Source: Gambelia wislizenii (taxonomy: Eukaryota; Chordata; Lepidosauria; Squamata; Crotaphytidae). Taken from it: 64,000 bases of DNA. Below, one piece after another: positions 55,802 through 64,000 of the stretch. The stretch spans positions 287,764,187-287,828,186 of the forward strand of contig JAUMIR010000001.1 in NCBI GenBank assembly GCA_030847615.1. Direction: 5' to 3'. Below the pieces are notes generated by a model that made no database searches, had not been told where the DNA came from, and worked only from the letters and a program-made list of their open reading frames with translations. Numbering within the stretch: the stretch's first letter is position 1; every line of letters begins with the position of its first letter. Both the position numbers and the translations under genes were made by a program.

Positions 55802-57640
55802 AATAATAATAATAATAATTATTATTATTATTTATACCCCACCCCTCTGTTAAAAACAATCGGGGCAGCTTACAAAAATTAAAATACAAATACAGATTAA
55901 AATCCCTAAACACCACCCACCCCCACCCACCACCATAAAAAGATATTAAACCACTATAAGTTAAAAACAACAAATCTAAAATCACATTAAAATAATAATA
56001 ATAAATAAATAATAAATACCCAGCAGATTAAAAAGAAGCCAGGAGCTCTTGAGGCCAGGATCTAATTAGGAAAGGCCTGCCGAAAGAGATGTGTCTTTAG
56101 TGCCTTTCTAAAGCTACTCAGGCTGACCGATCTCGTTCGGCAGGCCATTCCATAATTTGGGGGCGATTACTGAAAAGGCCCTCTGGGAGGTTGCAGACAG
56201 CCTAGAATTTTGTGGCTGAAGCAAATTCCTCCCAGAGGACCGGAGTGCGCGGAGAGGATTTTATGAGAGGAGGCGATTCCGAAGATAAGTTGGACCCAAG
56301 CCATTTAAGGGCTTAAAAGGTAATAACCAACACCTTATACTGGGCCTGGAAACTGATAGGCAGCCAGTGGAGAGATTTTAATACTGGAGTTATATGGTCT
56401 CTCTGAGAGGTTCCCGAGACCACTCTGGCTGCCATATTTTGTACCAACTGAAGTTTCCGGACCAAGCATGAGGGTAGCCCCCTGTAGAGCGCATTGCAGA
56501 AATCTAGACAAGAGGTTACCAGCGCGTGCACCACAGTCTCGAGGTCCCTTACTTCCAGGAAATGGCGCAGCTGGTGTATCAGCCGAAGCTGATAACAGGC
56601 ACTCCTAACTGTCGCATTCACCTGACTAATCATCTGAAGCGATTAATCAAGGAGCACCCCCAGACTGCAAACACAGTCCTTAACGGAGAGCGTGACCCCA
56701 TCCAGGACTGGAGGTTGCAATCCAACTCCTGGTTTTGGGGCCGCTACCGTGAGCACCTCCGTTTTGTCTGGATATAATCTCAATCTGTTTTTCCTCATCC
56801 AGCCCATTACTGCTTTAAGACAATCATTAAGAGGAGAGATGCCATCAGAATTTGAGGCCGACGATCGGGACAAGGAGAAATAGATCTGGGTGTCATCCGC
56901 GTACTGATAACACCCGGCCCCATAACTCCGAATAATCTCACCCAGCGGCTTCATATAGATGTTAAACAACATCAGGGACAGGATGGCGCCTTGTGGAACG
57001 CCAGAAGTAAGCTCCTTTCTGCTGGAGCAGCTGTCCCCGAGCAACACCCTCTGGGACCTGCCCGAGAGGAAGGACTGGAGCCACTGGAGCTCAGTGCCTC
57101 TGATTCCTAACCCACTCAGGTGATCCAAGAGGATGCTATGATCTATCGTTTCGAAAGCCGCTGAGATGTCCAAAAGCACCAACAGGGTCACACTAACTCT
57201 GTCGATACTTAGACACAGGTCGTCGGTCAAGGCGACCATGGCAGTCTCAACTCCAAATCCCGTCCTAAAGCCAGTTTGAAATGGGTCTAGATAATCAGTT
57301 TCATCCAAAACCACTTGGAGTTGAAGCGCTACTGCCCTCTCGATCACTTTGCTCAAGAATGGTAACATAGAAACCGGCCTATAGTTGTTCATGTCCAGCG
57401 GGTCCAGGGAAGGCTTTTTCAGGAGCGGCCTAATGGCCGCTTCCTTTAAACAAGATGGAACACACCCTTCCCTGAGGGATGCATTGATGAGGTCCTTAAG
57501 GAACACCATCAAGGCAGTCCCCCCCTGGATGGCCAGCCATGAAGGGCAAGGATCGAGAGGGCATGTCGTCTTCCTCACCCTACCAAGTAGCTTGTCCACG
57601 TCCTCGGTACTCATGGTACATTTAGAAGGCAATGCCATAA
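55802..57640 (-). mobile_element. L2 LINE inserted in CR1, opposite strand
   Basis: On the minus strand, RT is open from 57644 to 56643 (333 residues): 'LDMNNYRPVSMLPFLSKV', 'LLVLLDISAAFETIDH' (motif A), 'SGVPQGAILS' and 'YQYADDTQIY' (catalytic YADD). A frameshift at about 56640 leads to the ORF2 C-terminal part 56633-56313 with 'LVTSCLDFCNALYRGLP' and 'LKSLHWLPI'. The 3'UTR with 'CGGGGCAGCTTACAA' in complement and an (AAT/ATT)n end at about 55804-55830 complete the 3' end. 5'-truncated. It is one of the best-preserved LINE copies here but still frameshifted. Confidence 0.9.
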
Positions 57641-57705
57641 TCACAAAAAGTCAACATGGGTTTCAGAGAAACAAGTCATGCCAGACTAGTCTGATCTTAC
57701 TAAAA

Positions 57706-58140
57706 TGGTGAAAGGTCTGGAAACGATGCCTTATGAGGAGAGACTTAGGGAGCTGGGTATGTTTAGCCTGGGAAAAAAGACGGTTAAGGGGCAATATGAT
57801 AGCCCTGTTTAAGTATTTGAAGGGGTGTCACATTGAGGATGGAGCAGGCTAGTTTTCTACTGCTCCAGAGATTGGAACACGGAGCAATGGATGCAAGCTC
57901 CAGGAACAGAGATTCCACCTGATCATTAGGAGGAACTTTTTGACAGTAAGAGCTGTTCGGCAGTGGAACACGCTCCCTCGGAGCATGGTGGGGCTCCTTC
58001 CTTGGAGGTCTTTAAACAGAGGCTGGATGGCCATCTGTTGGTGATGCTTTGATCGTGATTTCCTGCATGGCAGGAGTTGGACTGGATGGCCCTCGTGGTC
58101 TCTTCCAACTCTGCAATTCTAGGATTCTATGATTCTATGA
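57706..58140 (+). mobile_element. second CR1 3' end inserted in the first CR1
   Basis: The sequence jumps to a CR1 C-terminal region ('[20 protein letters not shown]' in translation), passes 'GATTCCACCTGATCATTAGG' and ends GATTCTATGATTCTATGATC. The same region occurs again in the outer CR1 at 58920-59345, showing two copies in direct order. TGATCT is found at both junctions (57686-57691 and 58137-58142), a possible short TSD, though the second overlaps the ATTCTATGA repeat. Confidence 0.82.
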
Positions 58141-59345
58141 TCTCTTTTTTTAAAATAAAATTACCAGCTTGGTAGATGAAGGGAATGCTGTGGATATTAT
58201 GTACCTTGATTTCAGTAAGGCCTTTGACAAGGTTCTCCATGACATTCTTGCAAACAAGCTTGTAAAATGTGGGCTAGGCAAGTTAACTGTTAAATGGATT
58301 TGTAATTGGTTGACCAGTCGAACCCAAAGGGTGCTCAGCAGTGGCTCCTCTTCATCTTGGAAAGATGTGACCAGTGGGGTGCCACAGGGTTCTGTCCTGG
58401 ACCCAGTGCTATTCAACATCTTTATCAATGACTTGGATGAGGGAATTAGGGGCATACTTATTAAATTTGCAGATGACACCAAATTAGGGGGAGTAGATAA
58501 TACCCTAGAGGACAAGATCAAAATTCAAAATGACCTGGATAGACTGGAAAGCTGGTCCAAAGCTAAGAAAATGAAATTCAGTACAGAGAAATGGAAGGTA
58601 CTGCACTTAGGGCGGAAAAAAAAATGCATAGATACAGGATGGAGGAGACCTGGCTGAACGAGACTATGTGTGAAAGAGATCTAGGAGTCCTAGTAGACTA
58701 CAAGTTGAACATGAGTCAACAGCGTGATATGGGAGCTAAAAAGGCCAATGCAATTTTGGGCTGCATCAATAGAAGTATAGTGTCTAGATCAAGGGAAGTA
58801 ATAGTGCCACTCAATTCTGCCTTGGTCAGGCCTCACCTACAATACTGTGTCCAGTTCTGGGCACCACAATTCAAAAAGGATATTGATAAATTGGAGCGTG
58901 TTCAGAGGAGGGCGACTAAAATGGTGAAAGGTCTGGAAACCATGCCTTATGGAAAGACTTAGGGAGCTGGGTATGTTTAGCCTGGAAAAAAGACAGTTAA
59001 GGGGCAATAGGATAGCCCTGTTTAAGTATTTGAAGGGGTGTCACATTGAGGATGGAGCAAGCTTGTTTTCTGCTGCTCCAGAGACTAGAAAATGGAACAA
59101 TGGATGCAAGCTCCAGGAACAGAGATGCCACCTCAACATTAGGAGGACCTTTCTGACAGTAAGAACTGTTTGGCAGTGGAACACACTCCCAAAGTGTGGT
59201 GGGGTCTCCTTCCTTGGAGGTCTTTAAACAGAGGCTGGATGGCCATCTGTCGGGGATGCTTTGATCGTGATTTCCTGCATGACAGGGGGTTGACTGGATG
59301 GCCCTTGTGGACTCTTCTAACTCTACAATTCTATGATTCTATGAT
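58141..59345 (+). pseudogene. CR1 ORF2 C-terminal RT portion
   Basis: Translation from 58169 gives 'MYLDFSKAFDKVLHD' (motif A), '[20 protein letters not shown]' (motif B) and 'IKFADDTKLGG' (motif C, FADD). After a frameshift at about 58620 it continues '[17 protein letters not shown]', '[17 protein letters not shown]' and '[14 protein letters not shown]'. A further frameshift near 58955 leads to '[16 protein letters not shown]' and 'LTVRTVWQWNTLPK'. The 3'UTR is short and ends in the diagnostic octamer-like repeat. Confidence 0.88.
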
Positions 59346-59717
59346 GTGGCAGAGGGAGCCTGCAGCTACGTAAAACCTTCTTTCAGATGGAAAAAGCCTG
59401 GACATTTTCAGAAGGACAGTAAGATGCCTACACTGGATAGGAGGGGTGACACAGCTACAGGGCAAAGGAGGGGTGCATCCCCTCAGGCTGCAAGCCATGC
59501 CTTGGTAGCAAAGCACCATCCTGAGGGAAGAATTTGGTTACTTGATAGTGGAGCAACACACAATATGGTAAATGATGTAAAGGTGTTAAGCAATGTTAAA
59601 AATGCTTCTATAACCAATATTACCATTGCAGATGATGCTCCCAGCAAGGTGCAGAAAATGGGCACTGCATATGTGCTCTCTTTTGGTAAAGATTTTGGAA
59701 AATGTGTTATGTGTTAA
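59346..59717 (+). pseudogene. pol: copia nucleocapsid end plus protease
   Basis: Copia resumes immediately after the CR1 tail. 59379-59420 is the site of the CCHC zinc knuckle, but its three Cys positions read Ser, Trp and Ser while Gly-His is kept. At 59529-59568 'WLLDSGATHNMV' is the aspartic protease active site (Asp-Ser-Gly). A frameshift at about 59690-59700 moves the reading frame into the next segment. The protease would have cleaved the Gag-Pol polyprotein. Confidence 0.88.
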
Positions 59718-60095
59718 CAAACTAGAGAAATGTATATTGAGTGTGTCCCAAATAACTACTGATTGTTATAAAGTGATATTTGAGGGGGAACACTGTACAA
59801 TAACAGAAAAGCATAACATGAATAATGTCTGTGCAAAAGGGATAAAGAAACATGGGTTGTATTACATGTTGCCTAAAGAGAAGGTGGCAAATGTGAACCC
59901 TACAGACAATGTGCCCCTACATGATAAGTGTGTTCATTATTACCACAGGCTAATGGGCCATGCTAGTTACAAAGGGTTAAAGGAGCTAGCAAAAGTGTGC
60001 CCTGGTTTAAGCATGAAACACTGCCCAAGATTCTTAGAATGTGCTGTGTGTAAGAAAGTTAAGGTGAAGGCTTTCCCTATTGCAAAAAAGACCCA
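59700..60095 (+). pseudogene. pol: copia integrase N-terminal (GAG-pre-integrase, HHCC) segment
   Basis: The open frame reads 'CVNKLEKCILSVSQI' (GAG-pre-integrase region), then 'HYYHRLMGHASYKGLKELAK' and 'CAVCKKVK', giving the His-His-Cys-Cys zinc-binding set. The frame is cut at 60095 by the hairpin MITE; downstream copia sequence continues in register after its removal. Confidence 0.88.
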
Positions 60096-60425
60096 GGACT
60101 TTTTCAGATGCCTTTAAACCAGTAGACGGAGGTCGGGAGAGGAAAGCAGCTCTCCTGCGGCAGGGGGTCCATTTTGGATGACACCGTCCCTCTCCTGTCA
60201 TCGTTCGTGTTGCTTCTGTGCTCGATCTATTGGAAAGGCACCACTTTTTAATCACAAAAACTTCAGTGAGTAAAAAATGGTGCCTTTTCAATAAATCGAG
60301 CACAGAAACAAGACGGACGATCACAGGAGAGGGACAGCGTTTTCCAAAACAGACCCCGTGCTGTGGGATAGCCGCGTACCTCTCCTGACCTCCGCTTATG
60401 GGTTTTAATGCATCTGAAAAAGTCC
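60096..60425. mobile_element. fold-back (hairpin) MITE nested in copia integrase
   Basis: 330 bp, GGACTTTTTCAGATGCC at the left and GCATCTGAAAAAGTCC at the right. CCA on both sides (60093-60095, 60426-60428) is the TSD; the interrupted copia codons are Thr-Gln-Cys. The arms match throughout ('CGGCAGGGGGTCC' against 'GACCCCGTGCTGTGG', 'GACGGAGGTCGGGAGAGG' against 'CCTCTCCTGACCTCCGC'). The apex 'TTTTAATCACAAAAACTTC' is at about 60246-60270. Confidence 0.92.
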
Positions 60426-60428
60426 CCA

Positions 60429-60909
60429 GTGTGTCACTAAGAGAGCCTTTGAAGTTGTCCATGCTGATTTACCAGGCCCCTATAAGCCCACTGAAGGGGG
60501 TAACCATTATTTATTTGTGATAGCGGACAGACACACTAGGTACACCTACGTATACTTACTGAAGGAGAAAAGTCAGGCTGCAGATAGGCTCTGTGAGTGG
60601 GTGAACTCAGTGGAATAGGAACTTCCTTCTCATAAGGTTTCTAGTCTGGTGGCAGATAAGGGAAGGGAATTCTTATCCAACTGTCTGCAGACCTGGATGC
60701 ATAGGAGGGGTATCAGACACAAGACCACAAAACCAGCATCTCCAGGGGAGGATGGGCTTGCAGAAAGGAAAATTGGGATGTTAAAATGTATAATGGAGTG
60801 CATGATGGAAGATGCACAAGCCCCAGCTGGGCTGTGGGGGGAGGCAATGAAGACTGCTGCTTACCATTTAAATAGACTGTGGACATCTATCATCAACCAG
60901 ACCCCATAA
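60429..60909 (+). pseudogene. pol: copia integrase catalytic core
   Basis: 'EVVHADLPGPYKP' carries the first catalytic Asp, 'SLVADKGREFLSN' the second Asp, and 'GEDGLAERKIG' the Glu of the DDE triad. 'YLFVIADRHTRYTYVYLL' lies between. In-frame stops are at 60616-60618 (TAG) and 60907-60909 (TAA). The enzyme would join the retrotransposon DNA to the chromosome; this copy is dead because of the stops. Confidence 0.9.
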
Positions 60910-61749
60910 TGTCTATTGTATGGTAGAGCACCAAACCTCAAGCACCTGAAGGTTTTTGGACAATATGCAAATGTACTGATTCACCCTAGCCTAAGGAAGC
61001 TTGGGCAGTCTAAAACCAGGAGGCTGCGTTCCCTTAGCTATGAGGCTAATAAGTACGTGTTTCCTCTCCATCCTGGAAAGGTTACGTTCTCTAGGAGTGC
61101 AAACTTCGAAATGCACTCAGGGTTGGACAGATTGCATTGCAATCAGGAGGTGTTTGTTCCCTTGGGGAGGGATGTGTCAACAACTCCCAAAAATCCCACA
61201 AATGGAGGGGTGGTAATGCCTGATGATGAAGGGGAGGTACAGGAAGAAAAGCCTGACACTTTACATGCCACTCCAACACACACACCACCACAAACAAGCA
61301 GTGAGCCTGATACAGGGAGAGATAGCAGCAGCAGTACAAGTGAGGATGAGTCAGACAGAACTAGGGTGCTCATTCCCAGAAGGTCAACAAGGGTCAGAAA
61401 GGCTCCTGACAGATTTGTTGTTCAGGAAGCCAGGCTATGCAATGTCATGCCAGAGGAGCCTTCAAGTTTTCAGGATCTCCTAAAACTTCCCCAGGAAGAA
61501 CAGGAGAAGTGGAACACAGCCATGGACTCTGAGTTTGAGTCACTAGTTGAGAAGAAAGTGTTCCAGATAGTTGAGAGGCCCAAAGACCCAAAGTTTGTTG
61601 GTTGCAGGTGGGTCTACAAGCTTAAGGACATGCCTGATGGCACACAAAACTGTAAGGCGTGCTTAGTTGCGAAAGGCTTTTCTCAGGAGCACTACATCAA
61701 TTTTGACAAACCTTTTTGCCCACAGCAAAGTCAGAAAATCTTAGGTTAG
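60910..61749 (+). pseudogene. pol: copia integrase C-terminal region and RT N-terminal part
   Basis: Same frame as the integrase core after the stop. 'YGRAPNLKHLKVFG' is the usual copia integrase C-terminal motif. A Ser/Thr/Pro-rich linker (about 61230-61400) follows, then 'WNTAMDSEFESLVEK' and 'GCRWVYKLK', the start of the copia RT (RVT_2). A frameshift occurs near 61715. Confidence 0.88.
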
Positions 61750-62438
61750 TGTTAGCTGTAGCAGCCAAGAGGCAGATGGTTGTGCAACACTTTGACTTTG
61801 AAACAGCATACCTGAACGCTGATCTTGAAGAGACAGTATTCATGGAACAGGCCCCAGGGTATGACTGTGCAGGTGAGAGCAATGTGTACTTGTTGCACAA
61901 AGCGCTCTATGGCTTTAAACAAAGTGCACGTAGTTGGTGCATGCATCAAGTTTTGGTGTCTTTAGGTTACACAAGGAGCATCACAGATGCCTGTGTGTAC
62001 ACCAAGGGGGCAGGTGATAGTGCTGTCATGCTAGTTATCTATGTGGACGACCTTTGTGTGGTGGCAAAGAGTGCCAGTGATATCAAGAAAGTGCAGGTGG
62101 AGTTAGAAAACCAGTTCAAGTTAAAGGACTTAGGCAGCCTGAGATGTTATTTAGGCATAGAGGTAGAAAGAACCGGTCTTGGAAAAAATTTCTTAAGCCA
62201 GAAGAAGAAGATTGACAGTCTTGTGGCCAAGTGTGGGCTTAGTGAGGCTAAGGTGGTCAGGACACCAATGACCACGGATTTTGTGAACTTGGAGGCAGAA
62301 CAGGAATTTGAAAGACCTGATCTGTACCACTCTGTGGTAGGCAGTCTATTGTTTATTACAAACAACACAAGGCCTGACATCAGTTTTGCAGTTGGGGTGC
62401 TCAGCAGAAGAGTCTTCAAGCCAAGGAGGGCAGATTGA
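61716..62438 (+). pseudogene. pol: copia reverse transcriptase
   Basis: A 240-residue open frame with motif A 'FDFETAYLNADLEE' (Asp at residue 27), 'LYGFKQSARSW' and motif C YVDD at residues 109-112, followed by 'DLGSLRCYLGIEV' and 'RPDISFAVGVLSR'. All RVT_2 landmarks are in order. It ends at an in-frame TGA at 62436. It is the best-preserved coding piece of the element. Confidence 0.92.
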
Positions 62439-62961
62439 AAAGCCCTGAAGAGGGTAGTTAGATTTCTCAAGGGGACTAGGGATACGCATTAGTGTCAGGA
62501 AGTCAGATGACTGTTGAGTGCTATGTGGACAGCTCTTTTGCTGTTGAGACTTCAGACAGGAAGTCAGTGACCGGGATGGTGGTCAGGTATGCAGAGAGCC
62601 CCATAGTGTGGATATCAAGGAAGCAGAACTGTGTGGCCATAAGTATCACTGAAGCTGAATTCTCAGCCTTGTCTGCAAATGGGTAAGGCATCTGCAGACC
62701 TTGGGGAGCGTGTCAAATGTCTGTTGAGGTGCACGAGGACTCTCAAGCCTGCACAGCTATGGCAGAAGCAGAAAACCTGAACGCAGGACAAAGTACATTG
62801 CGGTAGGCTACCAAAATGTGAGGGAGTTAATACAAGAAGGTGTCTTGTGTCTGAAGTACTGTCAATCTGAGGACAACGTTGCAGACCTGCTCACAAAATC
62901 CCTTCCAGAAGGAAGCCATGATGAGTTGGCAAAGAGGCTGGGCCTTGTCACTAGTGTGTAA
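62439..62961 (+). pseudogene. pol: copia RNase H domain
   Basis: 'ECYVDSSFAVETSDRKSVTG', 'VWISRKQNCVAISITEAEF' and, after a frameshift, 'SEDNVADLLTKSLPEGSHDE' are the RNase H landmarks of copia elements. The frame ends at TAA 62959-62961. Frameshifts lie at about 62440-62490 and 62690-62800. RNase H would have removed RNA from the RNA-DNA hybrid. Confidence 0.88.
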
Positions 62962-63060
62962 AGTGAAAGGTTTCAAAAGGGAAAGTCAACTAACAGACGA
63001 TTGATGTCCAACAATGTATGTTAATGATGTTATGTTGTCATGATAACATGTCTCCTGCGC

Positions 63061-63072
63061 AGTAGGAGGGGA
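63061..63072 (+). promoter_or_regulatory. copia polypurine tract
   Basis: AGTAGGAGGGGA lies directly before the 3' LTR and is the expected plus-strand primer site. Confidence 0.75.
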
Positions 63073-63472
63073 TAGTCAGGAGTTAGAGACTGAACTCCAT
63101 TTTAAAATGGCCGAAAAACTGCAGAAATCATGCTGAGTCATAATGGCTGACTGCATGAACTATGAAGTCAGGCCTAGTCAGGCCACTAGAGGGCAATGTC
63201 CTATATATATATATATATATATATGAGAGAGCTCAGAATAGAGCTCACTTCCTTCTCTTCTTCTTGTGAATGCCGATGCCTGGTGAAGCAGTTTGTCTTT
63301 CAATTGTAAATATTTGTACATATTGCAACTGTTTGAAGATAAAAGTGCCTCCTGCTTATTTGGACGTCAAACACTCTGTATGTGAGTATTTTTGGATTTG
63401 GGTTGCTACTAAGTCTGCTGAGATAGTGTTTTGGCTTCTGCCGGGGACTGAGTGTCCTATCATCCCCTGACA
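63073..63472 (+). repeat. copia 3' LTR
   Basis: 400 bp, starts TAGTCAGGAGTTAGAG (first TG mutated to TA) and ends CATCCCCTGACA. The poly(A) signal position reads GATAAA instead of AATAAA. (AT)n at 63201-63224 replaces the (GT)n of the 5' LTR. Confidence 0.93.
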
Positions 63473-63708
63473 TTAAAAACACCCAAAAACCCTTAATTTG
63501 CAAAGTAAATGAGCACACAAACACTTAAACCTAAAAGCATGGAAACAAACTGGGACAGTTCATAAAATGAGCGTCTTCTGGATAATTTTCATGTTCTACT
63601 GATGGTTTTCTCACCAGGAATGGGGAAGGGAAAAAGAGGACTGCCCATTCATGCTGTGATCTCACGATTACAGTGGCACATGGTTTCGCACACTTTTCAA
63701 TACCACAA

Positions 63709-63709
63709 A

Positions 63710-63744
<35 letters not shown>
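63709..63744. repeat. (GAAA)n microsatellite in MITE
   Basis: Nine GAAA units inside the right piece of the outer MITE. Confidence 0.95.
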
Positions 63745-63745
<1 letters not shown>

Positions 63746-63916
63746 ATTATTGAGAGCTATTAACGGCTTGTCCCATGAATTAAAAGTGTTGCCTTATTTG
63801 CGGCTGGAGCACAGTTTGACCATGCAAACATGATGATGTCATATGATAGCAGGATCCATTTGCACTATTATTAAGTTGTAATCAAGTGATTTTTGCCATC
63901 TTTGATAAAGTCCTTA

Positions 63917-64000
63917 GTCTCAGGAGGTTTTCAGATGCGATTTTCAGCAGGATATATTCCAAAACAGCTCCGTTGCTGCTGCGCAGCAGGGGAGCAGTTT
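63917..64000. mobile_element. possible left end of another MITE, cut by the window edge (weak)
   Basis: 'GGAGGTTTTCAGATGCG' at about 63934 resembles the GGAGATTTTC/GGACTTTTTCAGATG termini, and 'CGCAGCAGGGGAGC' resembles hairpin arms. The element continues past the window. Confidence 0.45.

Larger units (their letters stand above)
55717..59345 (+). mobile_element. CR1 LINE inserted in copia gag, itself carrying L2 and a second CR1
   Basis: CR1 pieces are at 55717-55801 (RT 'NNYCPVSLTSIPGKILEQ'), 57641-57705 ('[17 protein letters not shown]') and 58141-59345, ending in ATTCTATGATTCTATGATG. The element is 5'-truncated inside the RT. Its coding part is described separately. No clear CR1 TSD was found. 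Confidence 0.85.
54430..63472 (+). mobile_element. Ty1/copia LTR retrotransposon, full structure but inactivated
   Basis: LTRs are at 54430-54826 and 63073-63472. TTAAA on both sides (54425-54429, 63473-63477) is a 5-bp TSD. The domain order gag, protease, integrase, RT, RNase H places it in the Ty1/copia (Pseudoviridae-type) group; gypsy elements have integrase last. Without the CR1/L2 block (about 55717-59345) and the hairpin MITE (60096-60425), the element would be about 5.1 kb. LTRs differ by roughly a tenth of positions by eye, so the insertion is not recent. All coding parts are broken. Confidence 0.93.
50592..63913 (+). mobile_element. outer long-form MITE split by L1 and copia insertions
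   Basis: The left piece is 50592-50624 (GATGTTTATCAGAGTAG), the middle piece 54233-54429 and the right piece 63478-63913, ending CTTTGATAAAGTCC. TTA flanks both outer ends (50589-50591, 63914-63916). The right piece shares 'CACTTAAACCTAAAAGC', 'GATGATGTCATATGATAGC' and a palindromic 'GAGAGCTATTAACGGC' region with the family reference at 26665. Removing the L1 and copia insertions with one TSD copy each leaves about 0.67 kb. Confidence 0.72.

Noticed and set aside
50592..63913. Assembly artefact as explanation for the nested structure
   Set aside because: Each insertion has its own TSD or restores the interrupted domain in frame when removed, which misassembly would not produce.
1..64000. A new multi-gene biological system
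   Set aside because: All protein-like signals belong to LINEs or a copia element, and all are broken. The rest is non-coding repeat or unassigned sequence. No gene cluster is present.

Overview
The window looks like gene-free, repeat-dense chromosomal DNA from a vertebrate, most likely a squamate reptile (lizard or snake). No host protein-coding exon, tRNA gene or functional rRNA gene could be recognised. The squamate inference rests on the mix of repeats: SINEs with a 5S-rRNA-derived head, tRNA/CORE-type SINEs sharing an RTE-like tail, CR1 LINEs ending in ATTCTATGA repeats, L2 and a short L1, a Ty1/copia LTR retrotransposon, hAT, Tc1/mariner-like and PIF/Harbinger-like non-autonomous DNA transposons, and many microsatellites. 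I could not run a database search, so family names rest on motifs, termini and target-site duplications (TSDs).

Layout. 1-7.8 kb: a Harbinger-like MITE at the left edge, a 331-bp fold-back (hairpin) MITE, a decayed LTR fragment, a broken non-LTR reverse transcriptase fragment, a 5S-SINE, CORE-SINEs and two mariner-like MITEs. 7.8-13 kb: mostly unassigned sequence with MITEs. 13.17-13.7 kb: a pyrimidine-rich, repeat-poor stretch, a weak regulatory or 5'UTR candidate. 14-25 kb: SINEs, L2 fragments, an old L1 fragment, solo-LTR-like insertions and compound MITEs. 25-33 kb: largely unassigned, including an AT-rich segment that may be a conserved non-coding element. 33-47 kb: a CR1 3' end carrying a hairpin MITE, hAT MITEs with 8-bp TSDs, more Harbinger-like MITEs, 5S-SINEs and an L2 3' end. 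46.4-48.7 kb: unique, complex sequence with POU-octamer-like motifs, the best candidate for host regulatory DNA. 48.76-49.6 kb: a solo LTR with a 4-bp TSD.

50.03-63.9 kb is a nested insertion series. A Harbinger-like MITE (TTA TSD) at 50592-63913 was split by a 5'-truncated L1 (12-bp TSD) and by a Ty1/copia retrotransposon (5-bp TSD TTAAA). The copia gag was then interrupted by a CR1, which itself carries an L2 (opposite strand) and a second CR1. The copia integrase was interrupted by a hairpin MITE with a CCA TSD. All coding regions here are broken by frameshifts, stops and insertions.

The most interesting signal is a two-part family sharing termini of the type GGACTTTWTCAGAC or GGAGATTATCAGAC and making 3-bp TSDs. 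One part is long asymmetric elements (about 0.5-0.9 kb). The other is nearly perfect fold-back hairpins of about 310-331 bp, whose arms resemble the right end of the long elements. No transposase for them lies in the window. I found no evidence of a new multi-gene biological system.
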